From: Nitrososphaerales archaeon
GTDB lineage: Archaea > Thermoproteota > Nitrososphaeria > Nitrososphaerales > CADDZS01
Direction of reading: 5' to 3'
Assembly (NCBI GenBank): GCA_030038075.1
Contig: JASHPO010000014.1
Location: 1 to 64,000 of the forward strand
DNA: 64,000 nt
Shown here: positions 1 through 8,063 of the stretch, piece after piece
Layout: each line of letters opens with the position of its first letter
Numbering within the stretch: position 1 is the stretch's first letter
Program-made: the position numbers and the translations under genes
Notes under the pieces: model-generated
Told to the model about the DNA's origin: nothing
Database searches by the model: none
The model's input: only the letters and a program-made list of their open reading frames with translations

Positions 1-849
1 GAAAATACGATAAACATTGGTGCTTCTGACGCCTATCTCTTAAACCAGCAAGTACAACAGTATCCAAATATCCTGAACATACCCGTCGCAGTCTCGTCGC
101 AAACGGTCGACTACAATATTCCAGGAATACCTGCAACAATGCATCTCAATTTTACTGGACCGATTTTGGCGCAGATATACAACGGCACGATTACATACTG
201 GAACAATCCTCAGATCGTGGCTATCAATCCCGCTGCGGCAAACCTGCTGCCTCATCAAGTGATAGTACCAATGTTCAGAGCTGATGCCAGCGGCGATACG
301 TTCATCTTCACGCAGTACCTATCAGATACTGATCCGGCGTGGAACGAAACAGTTGGGTACGGCGTCACCGTATCTTGGCCGTCCGTCCCAGGCGAACAAG
401 GAGAGTCTGGCAATTCGGGCATGGTTCTTGGTCTGTCAACATATTCATACTCGATTGGATACGTCGGTATCGCTTATCTTTCTCCGGCGCTCCAGAGCAA
501 CTTGGGGTACGGATATCTGCAAAACCAGGCCGGTAACTTTGTGAATGTCAGCGCAACCAACATTCAAGCTGACATAAACCAGTTCGCTAGCAAGGTTCCT
601 TCGGATGAAAGGATCTCCATGATTGATGGACCGGGTGCGAATTCGTACCCGATAGTCAATTTCGAATACGCGTTAGTTCAAAAGACCCAGAATAACACTA
701 ACCAGGCGCAGGTCATCAAAACGTTCCTGCAGTGGGTTATAGATCCAAAATACGGAAATTCTGCGCACTTTCTCGATTATGTGGGCTTTCAACCACTACC
801 CGCAAATGTTGAGCAGCTCAGCCTGGATCAAATCAACGAAATTACGTAG
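1..849 (+). CDS. pstS: PstS-type phosphate-binding protein (5' end missing)
   Basis: Extracytoplasmic phosphate-binding component of a Pst ABC importer. The reading frame is open from base 1, so the start and signal peptide lie outside the window. Seen: an ILAQIYNGTITYWNNPQI block (a hallmark of PstS), followed by a phosphate-loop-like segment RADASGDTFIFTQYLSD and the NSGMVLGLSTYSYSIGYVG segment that matches the family's GN.GV...V..T.gaIGYv pattern. The family is about 300-370 residues; 282 are visible. No pstC/pstA/pstB follows: the next gene is convergent, so the permease genes must lie upstream or elsewhere. A PiT phosphate carrier is at 48441-49376. Confidence 0.93.
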   Translation, partial: ENTINIGASDAYLLNQQVQQYPNILNIPVAVSSQTVDYNIPGIPATMHLNFTGPILAQIYNGTITYWNNPQIVAINPAAANLLPHQVIVPMFRADASGDTFIFTQYLSDTDPAWNETVGYGVTVSWPSVPGEQGESGNSGMVLGLSTYSYSIGYVGIAYLSPALQSNLGYGYLQNQAGNFVNVSATNIQADINQFASKVPSDERISMIDGPGANSYPIVNFEYALVQKTQNNTNQAQVIKTFLQWVIDPKYGNSAHFLDYVGFQPLPANVEQLSLDQINEIT

Positions 850-891
850 TTTAAAAAAATCGTCGCTTTCAACACGGCTGATACTCTAGCA

Positions 892-905
892 TTCTTTATT
901 TTTTT
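892..905 (+). terminator. T-rich terminator after pstS
   Basis: A T-rich tract (TTCTTTATTTTTTT) lies about 45 bases after the pstS stop and before the end of the convergent phosphatase gene. Archaeal transcription commonly ends at such runs; the assignment is by position and composition only. Confidence 0.4.
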
Positions 906-949
906 GAACTACAATTGAAGCGATTTTTTGTTCCTTCCCTTTCCAAATC

Positions 950-1603
950 TCACAGAAACACTAGTACCGCGGTCATGTCATCGGGCTTTATCTTTTCATT
1001 CACCGCGGCCTGCACAATTTTCTCGGCGCTTCCCATCTTGATCAAATCTTGAAGTTTCGCTCGGCTCAAATTGTCCGTCACGCCGTCAGAGCATAGGAGC
1101 AATACATCTCCAGAAGAGTACAGCAAGTTTCTCGTGTGTACCTCAATATCGAAGTCTACTCCCAAGTATTGCACCATGCCGAACATCGACGAAGGATCTT
1201 CGGAGCGATACGAGTCGTCGTGGTAGAGGGCAGTGATTTCCTCCCCTCTGAACAAAAGTACTGGACTGTCACCAACGTTTCCAACTAGCGCCCTATCCGG
1301 AAAGACCTTCGCGCACGCAACCGTCGTCCCCATGCTTGGAAAACCGAGCCGTCTGGATCTCTTTATGATTTCATTGTGAATTTCAAGCAAGGTCTCCGAG
1401 AGCGTCATTTCGTCGACAACGCGAGCGGCATCGCTCTCGAGGAGTTCAACAGCCAACGAGCTCGCCTCTTTCCCGCCGTCGTACCCTCCGACTCCGTCTG
1501 CGACCGCAAACAGGAGGTTTGCCCCGTCAGTCAGGTACGAGTCCTGGTTCTCCGCATGGGCTGAGGAGATACTGTTCGAGCTCGAAAAGGAGTCGTAGCG
1601 CAC
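950..1603 (-). CDS. PP2C-family serine/threonine phosphatase
   Basis: Metal-dependent protein phosphatase of the PPM/PP2C fold, cytoplasmic, removing phosphate from Ser/Thr residues. Seen: the N-terminal ENQDSY metal motif (about residue 18), VADGVGGYDGG (about 34-44), a central GNVGDSPVLLF core and LLCSDGVTDNL near residue 170, which hold the acidic metal ligands of the family in order. At 217 residues it is a minimal catalytic domain without a sensor domain. The start is GTG at 1603; an ATG seven bases upstream is out of frame. No kinase gene is adjacent; the UbiB-like kinase is 40 kb away. Substrate cannot be inferred. Confidence 0.88.
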   Translation of the reverse strand: MRYDSFSSSNSISSAHAENQDSYLTDGANLLFAVADGVGGYDGGKEASSLAVELLESDAARVVDEMTLSETLLEIHNEIIKRSRRLGFPSMGTTVACAKVFPDRALVGNVGDSPVLLFRGEEITALYHDDSYRSEDPSSMFGMVQYLGVDFDIEVHTRNLLYSSGDVLLLCSDGVTDNLSRAKLQDLIKMGSAEKIVQAAVNEKIKPDDMTAVLVFL

Positions 1604-1820
1604 CAGCCATCACGTCCTACGTCGATATTTCAATCAATGTGTATGAGTCTGCGATAAAAACACCGAGTATCACACAAAAAACATGGAAACAACGACTGCC
1701 CGGCTTTTTGAGGACATAGCTGCGTTCAGTTTTCTTGACGCCGATTCAAGTTATGTATCTCTAATACTGAGCCCGCTTTCTGCGGATTAATAACGAAAGA
1801 CTACAAAAACACATCTGGAA

Positions 1821-2036
1821 ATGCAATCTCTCGCAGCTCTCACCGTAAGAAAGTGCGCTGGTTGTGGGATGGCCATTTTCGAGCAGGACAGCGGGTTCAT
1901 CATTAGAGCACCAGAGCCTGTCATCATCTGTTTTGACTGCGCCAGAAAAACTGATGATCTTTTTCTCCTCGTAAGGAACAGTCAGAGGATACCTTCCAAA
2001 GGCTGTCGCGTGCACTTTCCACGAGCTCCCGTCTAG
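1821..2036 (+). CDS. Small CxxC...CxxC zinc-binding protein
   Basis: A 71-residue protein with CAGCG near residue 12 and CFDCARK near residue 37, the spacing expected for a four-cysteine zinc ribbon or treble-clef knuckle. I prefer this strand over the overlapping minus-strand frame (1761-2015) because of the paired cysteine motifs; this is a judgement, not proof. It stands alone between two minus-strand genes. I do not recognise the family. Possible roles are nucleic-acid or protein binding; none can be assigned. Confidence 0.5.
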   Translation: MQSLAALTVRKCAGCGMAIFEQDSGFIIRAPEPVIICFDCARKTDDLFLLVRNSQRIPSKGCRVHFPRAPV

Positions 2037-2047
2037 AAAATAAATCC

Positions 2048-2161
2048 CGCGTTCTACACTATTATCACCGTTCCGAGCTAAAGTGAGCTAAACGTCGCAC
2101 TGATCGCGCCGTTTCCATCGCTTTTCTGAAAAGGAACCGTGCTCTAGTAGTGTAGAACGCG
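2048..2161. repeat. 14-nt perfect inverted repeat, arms 86 bp apart
   Basis: CGCGTTCTACACTA at 2048-2061 is the exact reverse complement of TAGTGTAGAACGCG at 2148-2161. One arm lies in the gap between two convergent genes and the other inside the 3' end of the 2065-2673 gene, so the stop codon of that gene is in the loop. Confidence 0.7.
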
Positions 2162-2673
2162 CGATAGCAAAGACCTACAATAAATAAGACAAACACCAAG
2201 CTGAACACAATTTTATTCGTAACCAATGTGAATGGGTAGAATGAGAGGTTCGTGACGTGCATATTCCACCATGTGCGATCAAAGAAGTAGAGACCAGTCT
2301 CGAATAATATGATAGTCAGAAACCCGACCTGCGATGAGTCAAAGATTGCCTTGCCAAACCCCTGAGTGGATCTCAGGACCACAATCGACCACAAAACAAG
2401 AACAAAAAGTGTGAGGCACGGAATAAACAGCCTGAGCGTTAAGGGAATCGGCAGGGAATCAATAACCGGAACTATGTAGCTGTAATCAAAAGAAGAAACC
2501 GCGCCCAGCACATGATGCACCGCTGCGCAATCTGTTACCGAGCAGTTCTCGTCGTAATCGAGCAATATCAAGCAGGCAAGTAAAAACGAGCCCAGCGCAA
2601 TGCAGGCAAAGGAAGTAATCCTTGCCATTCTTCCAACTATTGGAGCACTGTTCTGATTTTCAGTACGATTCAA
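2065..2673 (-). CDS. Membrane protein of unknown function, about four helices
   Basis: A 202-residue protein with hydrophobic segments near residues 18-38, 78-104, 115-132 and 152-170, separated by short loops and followed by a basic Arg-rich tail. The loop after helix 1 has two cysteines (ENCSVTDC) that could form an extracytoplasmic disulfide, and the loop between helices 3 and 4 is aromatic-rich. The start shown is TTG. It converges on the small zinc protein at 1821-2036. I do not recognise the family. The C-terminal codons contain one arm of a 14-nt inverted repeat. Confidence 0.65.
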   Translation of the reverse strand: MNRTENQNSAPIVGRMARITSFACIALGSFLLACLILLDYDENCSVTDCAAVHHVLGAVSSFDYSYIVPVIDSLPIPLTLRLFIPCLTLFVLVLWSIVVLRSTQGFGKAIFDSSQVGFLTIILFETGLYFFDRTWWNMHVTNLSFYPFTLVTNKIVFSLVFVLFIVGLCYRAFYTTRARFLFRKAMETARSVRRLAHFSSER

Positions 2674-2870
2674 TGCTCGGAGAATTTAGAGCTCTCGATA
2701 TTTGGTTTTACTATTTATTCTAGGAATTTCCTTGCTGAAAAAATGGGGAAATAAGAGATGAAAGGAGAGAAAAGCAACAACCGGCCAGACAAGCGAACTT
2801 TCGAACTAGCCCGGTAATTTTTTCAAGGCACTACACCATTCTCTAGAGATTTCTTAGGAATATTCCTTAA

Positions 2871-3266
2871 ATGGGTAACGCGAGACGTTACATATCAATG
2901 TCGAGAACTCGGGAGAAATCACTTGCAAAAGTCGTGTTCAAGCCCGTAGATACTGAAGAAGAAAAAAGTCGCGCGCTAAAGGAAATTATGAAAGGTAGCT
3001 CAAAGGGCGAAGAAGAAACGATATTCCTCCTCACGCCTCAGGAATTCTCAAAGGTTTTCAGTCCTGAAAGACTCAGATTGCTCGTACTACTCAGGAAACG
3101 ACCCGAGCTCACAATTTCAGAGATTTCGAGTGCCCTAAGCAGGAAGAGAGAGGCGGTGAGCAGAGATATCCGATTCTTTGAGGGATTGGGTTTAATCGAA
3201 CTGCGAAAGCAATCCAGAACTAGGGTACCAAAACGTGCCGTTCAAGAAATTTTAATAGAATTGTAG
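2871..3266 (+). CDS. Winged-helix transcriptional regulator (COG4190/HVO_A0114-like)
   Basis: A 131-residue DNA-binding protein. After a charged N-terminal tail, the C-terminal 70 residues form a winged helix: FSPERLRLLVLLRKR (helix 1), LTISEISSALSRKREAVSRD (helix-turn-helix, about 81-100) and IRFFEGLGLIEL with a basic wing. The pattern of two-helix lead, SRDIRFFEGLGLIEL and RVPKR fits archaeal/bacterial COG4190 regulators, which often sit beside a small partner gene of unknown or toxin-like function. Here the partner begins 43 bases downstream (3310) but is frameshifted. The family assignment is from memory of the pattern; the winged helix itself is clear. Confidence 0.7.
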   Translation: MGNARRYISMSRTREKSLAKVVFKPVDTEEEKSRALKEIMKGSSKGEEETIFLLTPQEFSKVFSPERLRLLVLLRKRPELTISEISSALSRKREAVSRDIRFFEGLGLIELRKQSRTRVPKRAVQEILIEL

Positions 3267-3309
3267 CAATTTTGCTTCGTTTCTGTTGAGCACTAGCAGT
3301 CCATCCAAG

Positions 3310-3668
3310 GTGTTCAAGAGAGTAGTTCTTCTCTCCGAGAGCGAAAGGCTGGATGTTCAATACATTCCGAAACCAAAGACACAAGGTTTCTTCAAGGTTT
3401 CAAATACAGTTTCAATTATCGCGCATTCATTGGAGGAAGATGGATGCCGCTAGTTCGTTGGGATAACAGTCATCGGGGATGCCATATAGACTTGCATGTA
3501 TCCGGAGTGAAACTTGTGGATATGAAGAGATCTTCCTTACAATCGTTTGAAGAGTTGTCCAGCTCTGTCGTAGAGGAACTTGGCTCCATTCGTTCGACTC
3601 TCAAGCCTTTAATCGCAAATGAAGACCTGAAGAGCATCGTTGTTTCATTGAAACACCTAATCAGGTGA
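3310..3668 (+). pseudogene. Partner gene of the winged-helix regulator, one frameshift
   Basis: Two overlapping frames make one plausible protein of about 119 residues. The first starts at GTG 3310 (FKRVVLLSES, then IPKPKTQGFFKVSNTVSII and HSLEEDG) and ends at a TAG at 3451-3453. The second (3444-3668) opens with MPLVRWDNSHRGCHIDLH and runs on to a helical tail. The break lies at GATGGATGCC near 3441-3446; restoring one base (GGAATG) joins DG to MPLVRWDN without a gap. There is no obvious slippery heptamer. It may be a real pseudogene, a sequence error, or two coupled ORFs. It follows the regulator at 2871-3266 and is probably co-transcribed with it. Confidence 0.55.
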
Positions 3669-3819
3669 CACGCCAAATGAAACAGCTTTCTAGGAATTGG
3701 AGAGTAACCCTTACTGCTTTTCCAGCGCTCGAATAATGTTCGATTCAGATATTAAGAAAACCTAAAACACGAGCAGCGTATTTTACGGAGAAACTCTACT
3801 GAAAGATTCCCCAACTATC

Positions 3820-5466
3820 TTAGAATCTACCGTCGTCGTCCGCTGGTCTCTGGGCGGGGCGGGCATCAGGCGTAGCCATCTCTTTCTTCTCTTCTTTTTT
3901 CTGAGTAAGCTCTTGTAATAACGCGGTCAGGCTACCTTCGATCTTTTCCAGCCGGCTCGGCAGAGTAACGAGCTCATTTTCTAAAGAGTCAACCCTCTGG
4001 GCGTATGTCGACATGTTCCGCTCAAAACTTTCAGCGGTCATTTGTGAGACTGAGGCGGCCAACGACGAGCGTGACGCTTCCAGTTCCTTTACAATCATGT
4101 TTTCGATTGAAGCGACGGACGACTCCAAGAATTGTTTTTGTTCGGACACAGAGGTGGCAAGGGCTACTGCCTGGTCCTGAAACGTTTCAATTGTTTTCGA
4201 GGCCGATTCTTCCAGCCGCCTCAAGTTTCCGGCGATATCGCCTGAAAACCCAGTTGCGGCGCTTTTCAACTCGGACAACGTGACATTCAGGTCGTTCTTC
4301 GTCGACTCCGATGCCTGCCTTACCTCTTCGGTCACCTGTGAAACCGACGCGAGAATGTCGGCCCTAGAAATCTCCAGTTCCTTCAGTGTCTGTTCTTTGA
4401 TAGCAGTAATCGATGATTCAAAGGCGCTCTTCTGCTCGCTAAGCTCAGAGACAGAGGCACTGAGCAGTCCTTCCTGCTTTTGCAGCTCTTCTATCCTCTT
4501 TTCGGCATCTTCCTCGAGTGCCCGGAGATTTCCCTGCTTTTTGAGCTCCGACTCGATAACTCCATAGTCGAGCTTGTTGTTCGAAACTATCTCATTCCAA
4601 GAAACTATTCTTTTGCCGTCTATGCCCAGAGCTTTGAGCTCGGAACAAGCCTTGATCTCCTCCTTCTGGCTCTGGTGCTTTGTCTCGAGATCCCTTATCC
4701 TATCCAATATGCTCTTTTCCTTCGCCTCAAAGCCTCTCTTCCTCTCCTCGAATTCGGAAGCAAGCGAAGCCTTTGTCTCCCGTAGCCTGAGAATTTCGCT
4801 TTCCAGTCCGAGTGAGAGGTCGTAGTTCTTCAGAACGTCGCTTTCAAATTGGTTCATCGCTTCCTCTCCGCTGATGCCCCGCCTGGACGAGATTTTGGAA
4901 ACGGTGTCCCTAATACTCTCAATGTGATCGATTGAGAGACCGGTCTGCTGCAGTTTTCTAACCTCGACCAGAAGGGCCTTGTTCTCGCGCAGATCGGCGT
5001 TAGTTGAACCTAGTTCAGTCTCAAGGGCGTTCTTTCGCTGCTCCAAGTCACCGATCGTGTTCAGTTTCTCGACGATTTTGTCTGGATTATACTCCTCATT
5101 CTTGAGGGATAATAGAAACGTCTTGACCCGCGACATATCATCGACGGGAAAGCCGATTGGAGAAAGCCGTTCGCGTGCGTCGACGTACTCCCGCACGCGC
5201 TTTTCATCAAGCATGTACTGGCGCATCAAATCAGATCGCTTTTTCTCCGCCATAGCAATTGTTTGATCGATCTCCTTGAGAGTTTTCGATTTCTCTTCGA
5301 TTTTCTTTTGGAGCGCTTCGAACTCGATCTTTAGATCCTGGAAACTTTTGGAGTATTTTTTCTCCAGTTGATCGAGTTTTATGGACTGATTGACAATCTG
5401 AGCTGGGGTCAGACCCTTCTCAGCGGCCTTTGACAAAACTTGTTTCATGAGTTTTTTCTTACCCAT
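3820..5466 (-). CDS. Long coiled-coil protein with internal duplication
   Basis: A 548-residue, highly charged protein that is almost entirely coiled coil from residue 30 to 525, with no membrane segment and no ATPase motif, so it is not an SMC or Rad50 protein. Residues 338-380 (LSASVSELSEQKSAFESS...) and 438-479 (TSVSEQKQFLESS...) are recognisably the same sequence unit: both run SEQK...ESS, then KELE.SR..L.ASVSQ.T.E. Short breaks with a GLT/GLS/GID pattern (about 18, 176, 281) may be hinge or helix-turn elements. The C-terminus is a KEEKKE stretch and an acidic Pro-rich tail. It starts at ATG 5466 and appears monocistronic. A structural or chromosome-organising role is possible but unproven. 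Confidence 0.75.
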   Translation of the reverse strand: MGKKKLMKQVLSKAAEKGLTPAQIVNQSIKLDQLEKKYSKSFQDLKIEFEALQKKIEEKSKTLKEIDQTIAMAEKKRSDLMRQYMLDEKRVREYVDARERLSPIGFPVDDMSRVKTFLLSLKNEEYNPDKIVEKLNTIGDLEQRKNALETELGSTNADLRENKALLVEVRKLQQTGLSIDHIESIRDTVSKISSRRGISGEEAMNQFESDVLKNYDLSLGLESEILRLRETKASLASEFEERKRGFEAKEKSILDRIRDLETKHQSQKEEIKACSELKALGIDGKRIVSWNEIVSNNKLDYGVIESELKKQGNLRALEEDAEKRIEELQKQEGLLSASVSELSEQKSAFESSITAIKEQTLKELEISRADILASVSQVTEEVRQASESTKNDLNVTLSELKSAATGFSGDIAGNLRRLEESASKTIETFQDQAVALATSVSEQKQFLESSVASIENMIVKELEASRSSLAASVSQMTAESFERNMSTYAQRVDSLENELVTLPSRLEKIEGSLTALLQELTQKKEEKKEMATPDARPAQRPADDDGRF

Positions 5467-5869
5467 TTTTGGGGATCACCTGAAGTGAAAAGGTGGCAGG
5501 TCAAAAATTATAGAGCTTGGAATGTTCGTCAACGTAGAAGAGTCAATGGTATCCATGTAAGACGCATATAAATTCGTAGTCAGAGCGCCGAGTTCCTTTC
5601 GGCGAATGCGTCAGGATGTCTTCGCTAGTTGGTCTTGGAGCTCTACGAACCCAAATCACTTCGGGTATGTGAAGACGCTTGAAGTTTTGATTTTTTGCTC
5701 TATAGAATGCCAAATTTTCTTGCTATTCGAAGAGTTATACCGGAACTCTCCATTTTCGGGAAATCTTGGGAGTTTACTCTTGTTATATATTACGGACAGC
5801 TCAAACTCAAGTTCGAGAATTCGAGATACAATTTAATGTAAGGCAAAAAGAAAGATACAGCGTCGCCCC
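5467..5869. other. 403-bp gap, no convincing gene
   Basis: The gap lies between divergent genes. It has a plus-strand TATA-like box (CATATAAAT, 5565-5573) and, 13 bases on, a small perfect stem CGCCGA/TCGGCG (5586-5591 with 5599-5604), followed by AT-rich sequence. A short RNA or a long leader for 5870-6523 is possible. A 76-codon plus-strand frame at 5606 shows no domain pattern and I do not call it. Confidence 0.4.
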
Positions 5870-6523
5870 TTGCTTGAGGACATTCTCACGAATCTTCTTC
5901 AGGGGATCACGGTCATCGAGGACGAAGTTGGTTCTGTCAATAAAGTGCTAGCTAATCAGATTGGTACTTTTGCTAAAGCGTCGGGCAAAACAGTCTGTTA
6001 TCTAGAGCCCCCAGGAGTGACAAATCCAGCGAGTGTCGTTGAGCAGGAGGCACAAAATAGTTCCGGGAAAATGTTTGATTCCCTTCGAGTGGGAGGGGGC
6101 GACACTGGTGCGACATCCAGCCAGCAGTCGAACCGAACCGTGTACGAGGCTGACCCGAGGTACCTCCCCTTGGAAGATTTGAAGTTCGATCTCGTCATCT
6201 TCGAATCTTTCTCGAGCTACGTCTTTGGAAAGTCGGATCATGAAGTCGTCGATCTCGTCGATGAAATAGTCAGGCTCTCAAAGGGGGGCAACATGGCGTT
6301 TATTCTCACTTCTGAAAGCGGCATGCTGAACGAGCGCGTCAATGCATACATCAGATCGACAGCAGACAGCGTGATTGTATCGAGAACTGATATTAATCAA
6401 AGCAGAATCAACAGGACGTTGTTCATTCCGAAACTTAGAGGTACAAAGCCGCCAGACAAGTTGATCAAAATCACGATTGAAGATGGGGGGATCGAAATAG
6501 ATACTAGAGAATTCGTCGGGTAG
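5870..6523 (+). CDS. RecA/KaiC-fold protein lacking a Walker A motif
   Basis: A 217-residue protein whose opening follows the KaiC/FlaH layout: GITVIEDEVGSVNKVLANQ, then TFAKASGKTVCYLEP, then FDLVIFESFSSYVFG (about 105-120). In ATP-binding relatives the first block is a GxxGSGKT loop. Here it reads EDEVGSVNK, with Asn before the lysine position and no GKT/S, while the second strand keeps a Walker-B-like hhhhE. It therefore looks like a nucleotide-independent relative, or one with altered binding. The start shown is TTG at 5870; no ATG precedes it in frame. The flanking gene is a coiled-coil protein on the other strand. The fold assignment is my reading of the strand-loop pattern, not a search result. 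Confidence 0.6.
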   Translation: MLEDILTNLLQGITVIEDEVGSVNKVLANQIGTFAKASGKTVCYLEPPGVTNPASVVEQEAQNSSGKMFDSLRVGGGDTGATSSQQSNRTVYEADPRYLPLEDLKFDLVIFESFSSYVFGKSDHEVVDLVDEIVRLSKGGNMAFILTSESGMLNERVNAYIRSTADSVIVSRTDINQSRINRTLFIPKLRGTKPPDKLIKITIEDGGIEIDTREFVG

Positions 6524-6571
6524 TTAGCAACGATTCCTTGTGAAAGTGCGCAATAGAATAAACTTCTCATA

Positions 6572-7771
6572 TCAGCCACCAGTCATGGACTGATTATGAA
6601 TCGTAGGGACTGAAATTCTCGCGGCGCTTCCAGATATTATGGTCGTTATAATACCGACGGCAACGACAACCGAGAATATTGGAAGTGGAATCAGACCCGA
6701 CTGGTAAGCAATGGTAGCAATGACAAGCTCGACCATGCCACGAGAATTCATGAGTATGCCGATCGTTCGGCTCTCCAGAAGAGAAAACCCGGTCAACAGC
6801 GCACCAGAGATGCCACTCACAAGCTTTGTCAAAACTGCCACAACAAGAAGGATGCTGGCGAACAGCAAAACACCCGCAACCGCGCCCGCATTGAATTCGA
6901 TTCCTATGAAGGCAAAAAGTAACGGCGCAAAAAATCCAAACGTTATCGCCGAGGAGACTTTTGTTGCCTCAATCAGACTCTCTCCAGCGATTGCGTCATT
7001 CAATATCAATCCGGCAAAGAACGTCCCAATGATGAAGTGTAGTCCAGCTTGTTCGGCCAAGAGCGACACCCCAATGGAAACTGTCAGAACCACTGCAAGC
7101 GTCGAATCTCTAGTTTGGAGAATTTTCTTCACTTGTGAACCACTTGAACGCAACCATTCGGGATTGTGCCTGAACAATGCGTCGATTATGAGAACGCCGC
7201 CGACGAACAATAACACCTTGGCTATCGAAATTGTAAGCTCAGAACTAGAAATTGATCCGTTCGCCTGAATCGACGTTATCATCCCGAGCACTATGAGGGA
7301 AAGGATGTCGTTGATGACCCCGGCCGTAATGACGGTTGAGCCAAGTCTGGTCTTCAACAAACCTAACTCCATCAGGATGATTGCGTTGACTGGAACGGCT
7401 GTTATTGCAATAGTAAGGCCAACGACGAGCGATTCTACCAGTGGAAGACCGAACAGAGTCGCTACTTCGGCGCCACATACGAACGGTACCGTGAACGCGA
7501 GTAACGAAATTACCAGCGCTCGTTTACCCGCTTCAATAATGTCCTTTGTTCTGATGCTCAGCCCCGTGATGAGCATCACAAAGAATAAAGCTATGTTCGT
7601 GATTGTGTTCAGATCGTCGGTCGGCTGGACAATGTTGAGTATTGAGGGACCGATGAGCACACCAGCGAGCAACTGTCCGACCAGTGGAGGTTGCTTTACT
7701 CGGTGGAGAATTTCTCCAAAGATAAGTGATACGAGTAGCATTAAGAAAACTGCAAGAAAGAACTCTACCAA
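6572..7771 (-). CDS. Cation/proton antiporter, CPA2 (KefB/NapA) family
   Basis: A 399-residue integral membrane protein with about 12-13 helices, exchanging Na+ or K+ for H+ across the cytoplasmic membrane. Seen: LLAGVLIGPSIL (helix 2-3 of the family), FFVMLITGLSIRTKDI, and the central ITAGVINDILSLIVLG segment, whose ND aspartate matches the family's ion-binding region. GTFFAGLILNDAI and FGFFAPLLFAFIGIEF follow in the usual order. It lacks the cytoplasmic RCK/TrkA-N domain of Kef channels, so it is a transporter core only. The start shown is TTG. It stands alone. Confidence 0.9.
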   Translation of the reverse strand: MVEFFLAVFLMLLVSLIFGEILHRVKQPPLVGQLLAGVLIGPSILNIVQPTDDLNTITNIALFFVMLITGLSIRTKDIIEAGKRALVISLLAFTVPFVCGAEVATLFGLPLVESLVVGLTIAITAVPVNAIILMELGLLKTRLGSTVITAGVINDILSLIVLGMITSIQANGSISSSELTISIAKVLLFVGGVLIIDALFRHNPEWLRSSGSQVKKILQTRDSTLAVVLTVSIGVSLLAEQAGLHFIIGTFFAGLILNDAIAGESLIEATKVSSAITFGFFAPLLFAFIGIEFNAGAVAGVLLFASILLVVAVLTKLVSGISGALLTGFSLLESRTIGILMNSRGMVELVIATIAYQSGLIPLPIFSVVVAVGIITTIISGSAARISVPTIHNQSMTGG

Positions 7772-7859
7772 GACAAACTGTCCTAATTCTTCGAAAATCG
7801 TTATGCTAAGCTTTGCCTATAGAGAATAGGAATTATTGTAGTCAACCCGATGGTCAAGG

Positions 7860-8063
7860 CTGGAAAGTGATACAATTTTTATTCGGCCTTTCGCGCTAGT
7901 TCCACTCGGTGTTGAAATATACTTCGTGTCGCTCGCAGTTTTTTCAGCCACAACACTGTTGATCATTGCAAAGAATAGGAATACGAAATATCAAATTGAG
8001 GTCGCTTTCGAAACTGAAAGCTGTTTCTTAGCTGCGCATTACCAACAGCTTGACCTAAAATAA
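7860..8063 (+). CDS. Possible small single-helix membrane protein (no canonical start)
   Basis: A plus-strand frame is open from 7842 to TAA at 8061-8063. It encodes a short lead, a clear transmembrane segment (VEIYFVSLAVFSATTLLIIA) and a KNRNTK stop-transfer run followed by a polar tail. No ATG, GTG or TTG begins it; CTG at 7860 is the only near-cognate start before the helix. The end overlaps the last codons of the DP2 gene tail to tail. It could be a real small protein, a decayed one or chance. Confidence 0.25.
   Translation: MESDTIFIRPFALVPLGVEIYFVSLAVFSATTLLIIAKNRNTKYQIEVAFETESCFLAAHYQQLDLK

Noticed and set aside
1761-2015. Minus-strand 84-codon frame opposite the small zinc protein
   Set aside because: The plus strand has paired CxxC motifs; this one has no pattern.
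5606-5836. Plus-strand 76-codon frame upstream of the RecA-like gene
   Set aside because: Low-complexity AT-driven composition and no motif.
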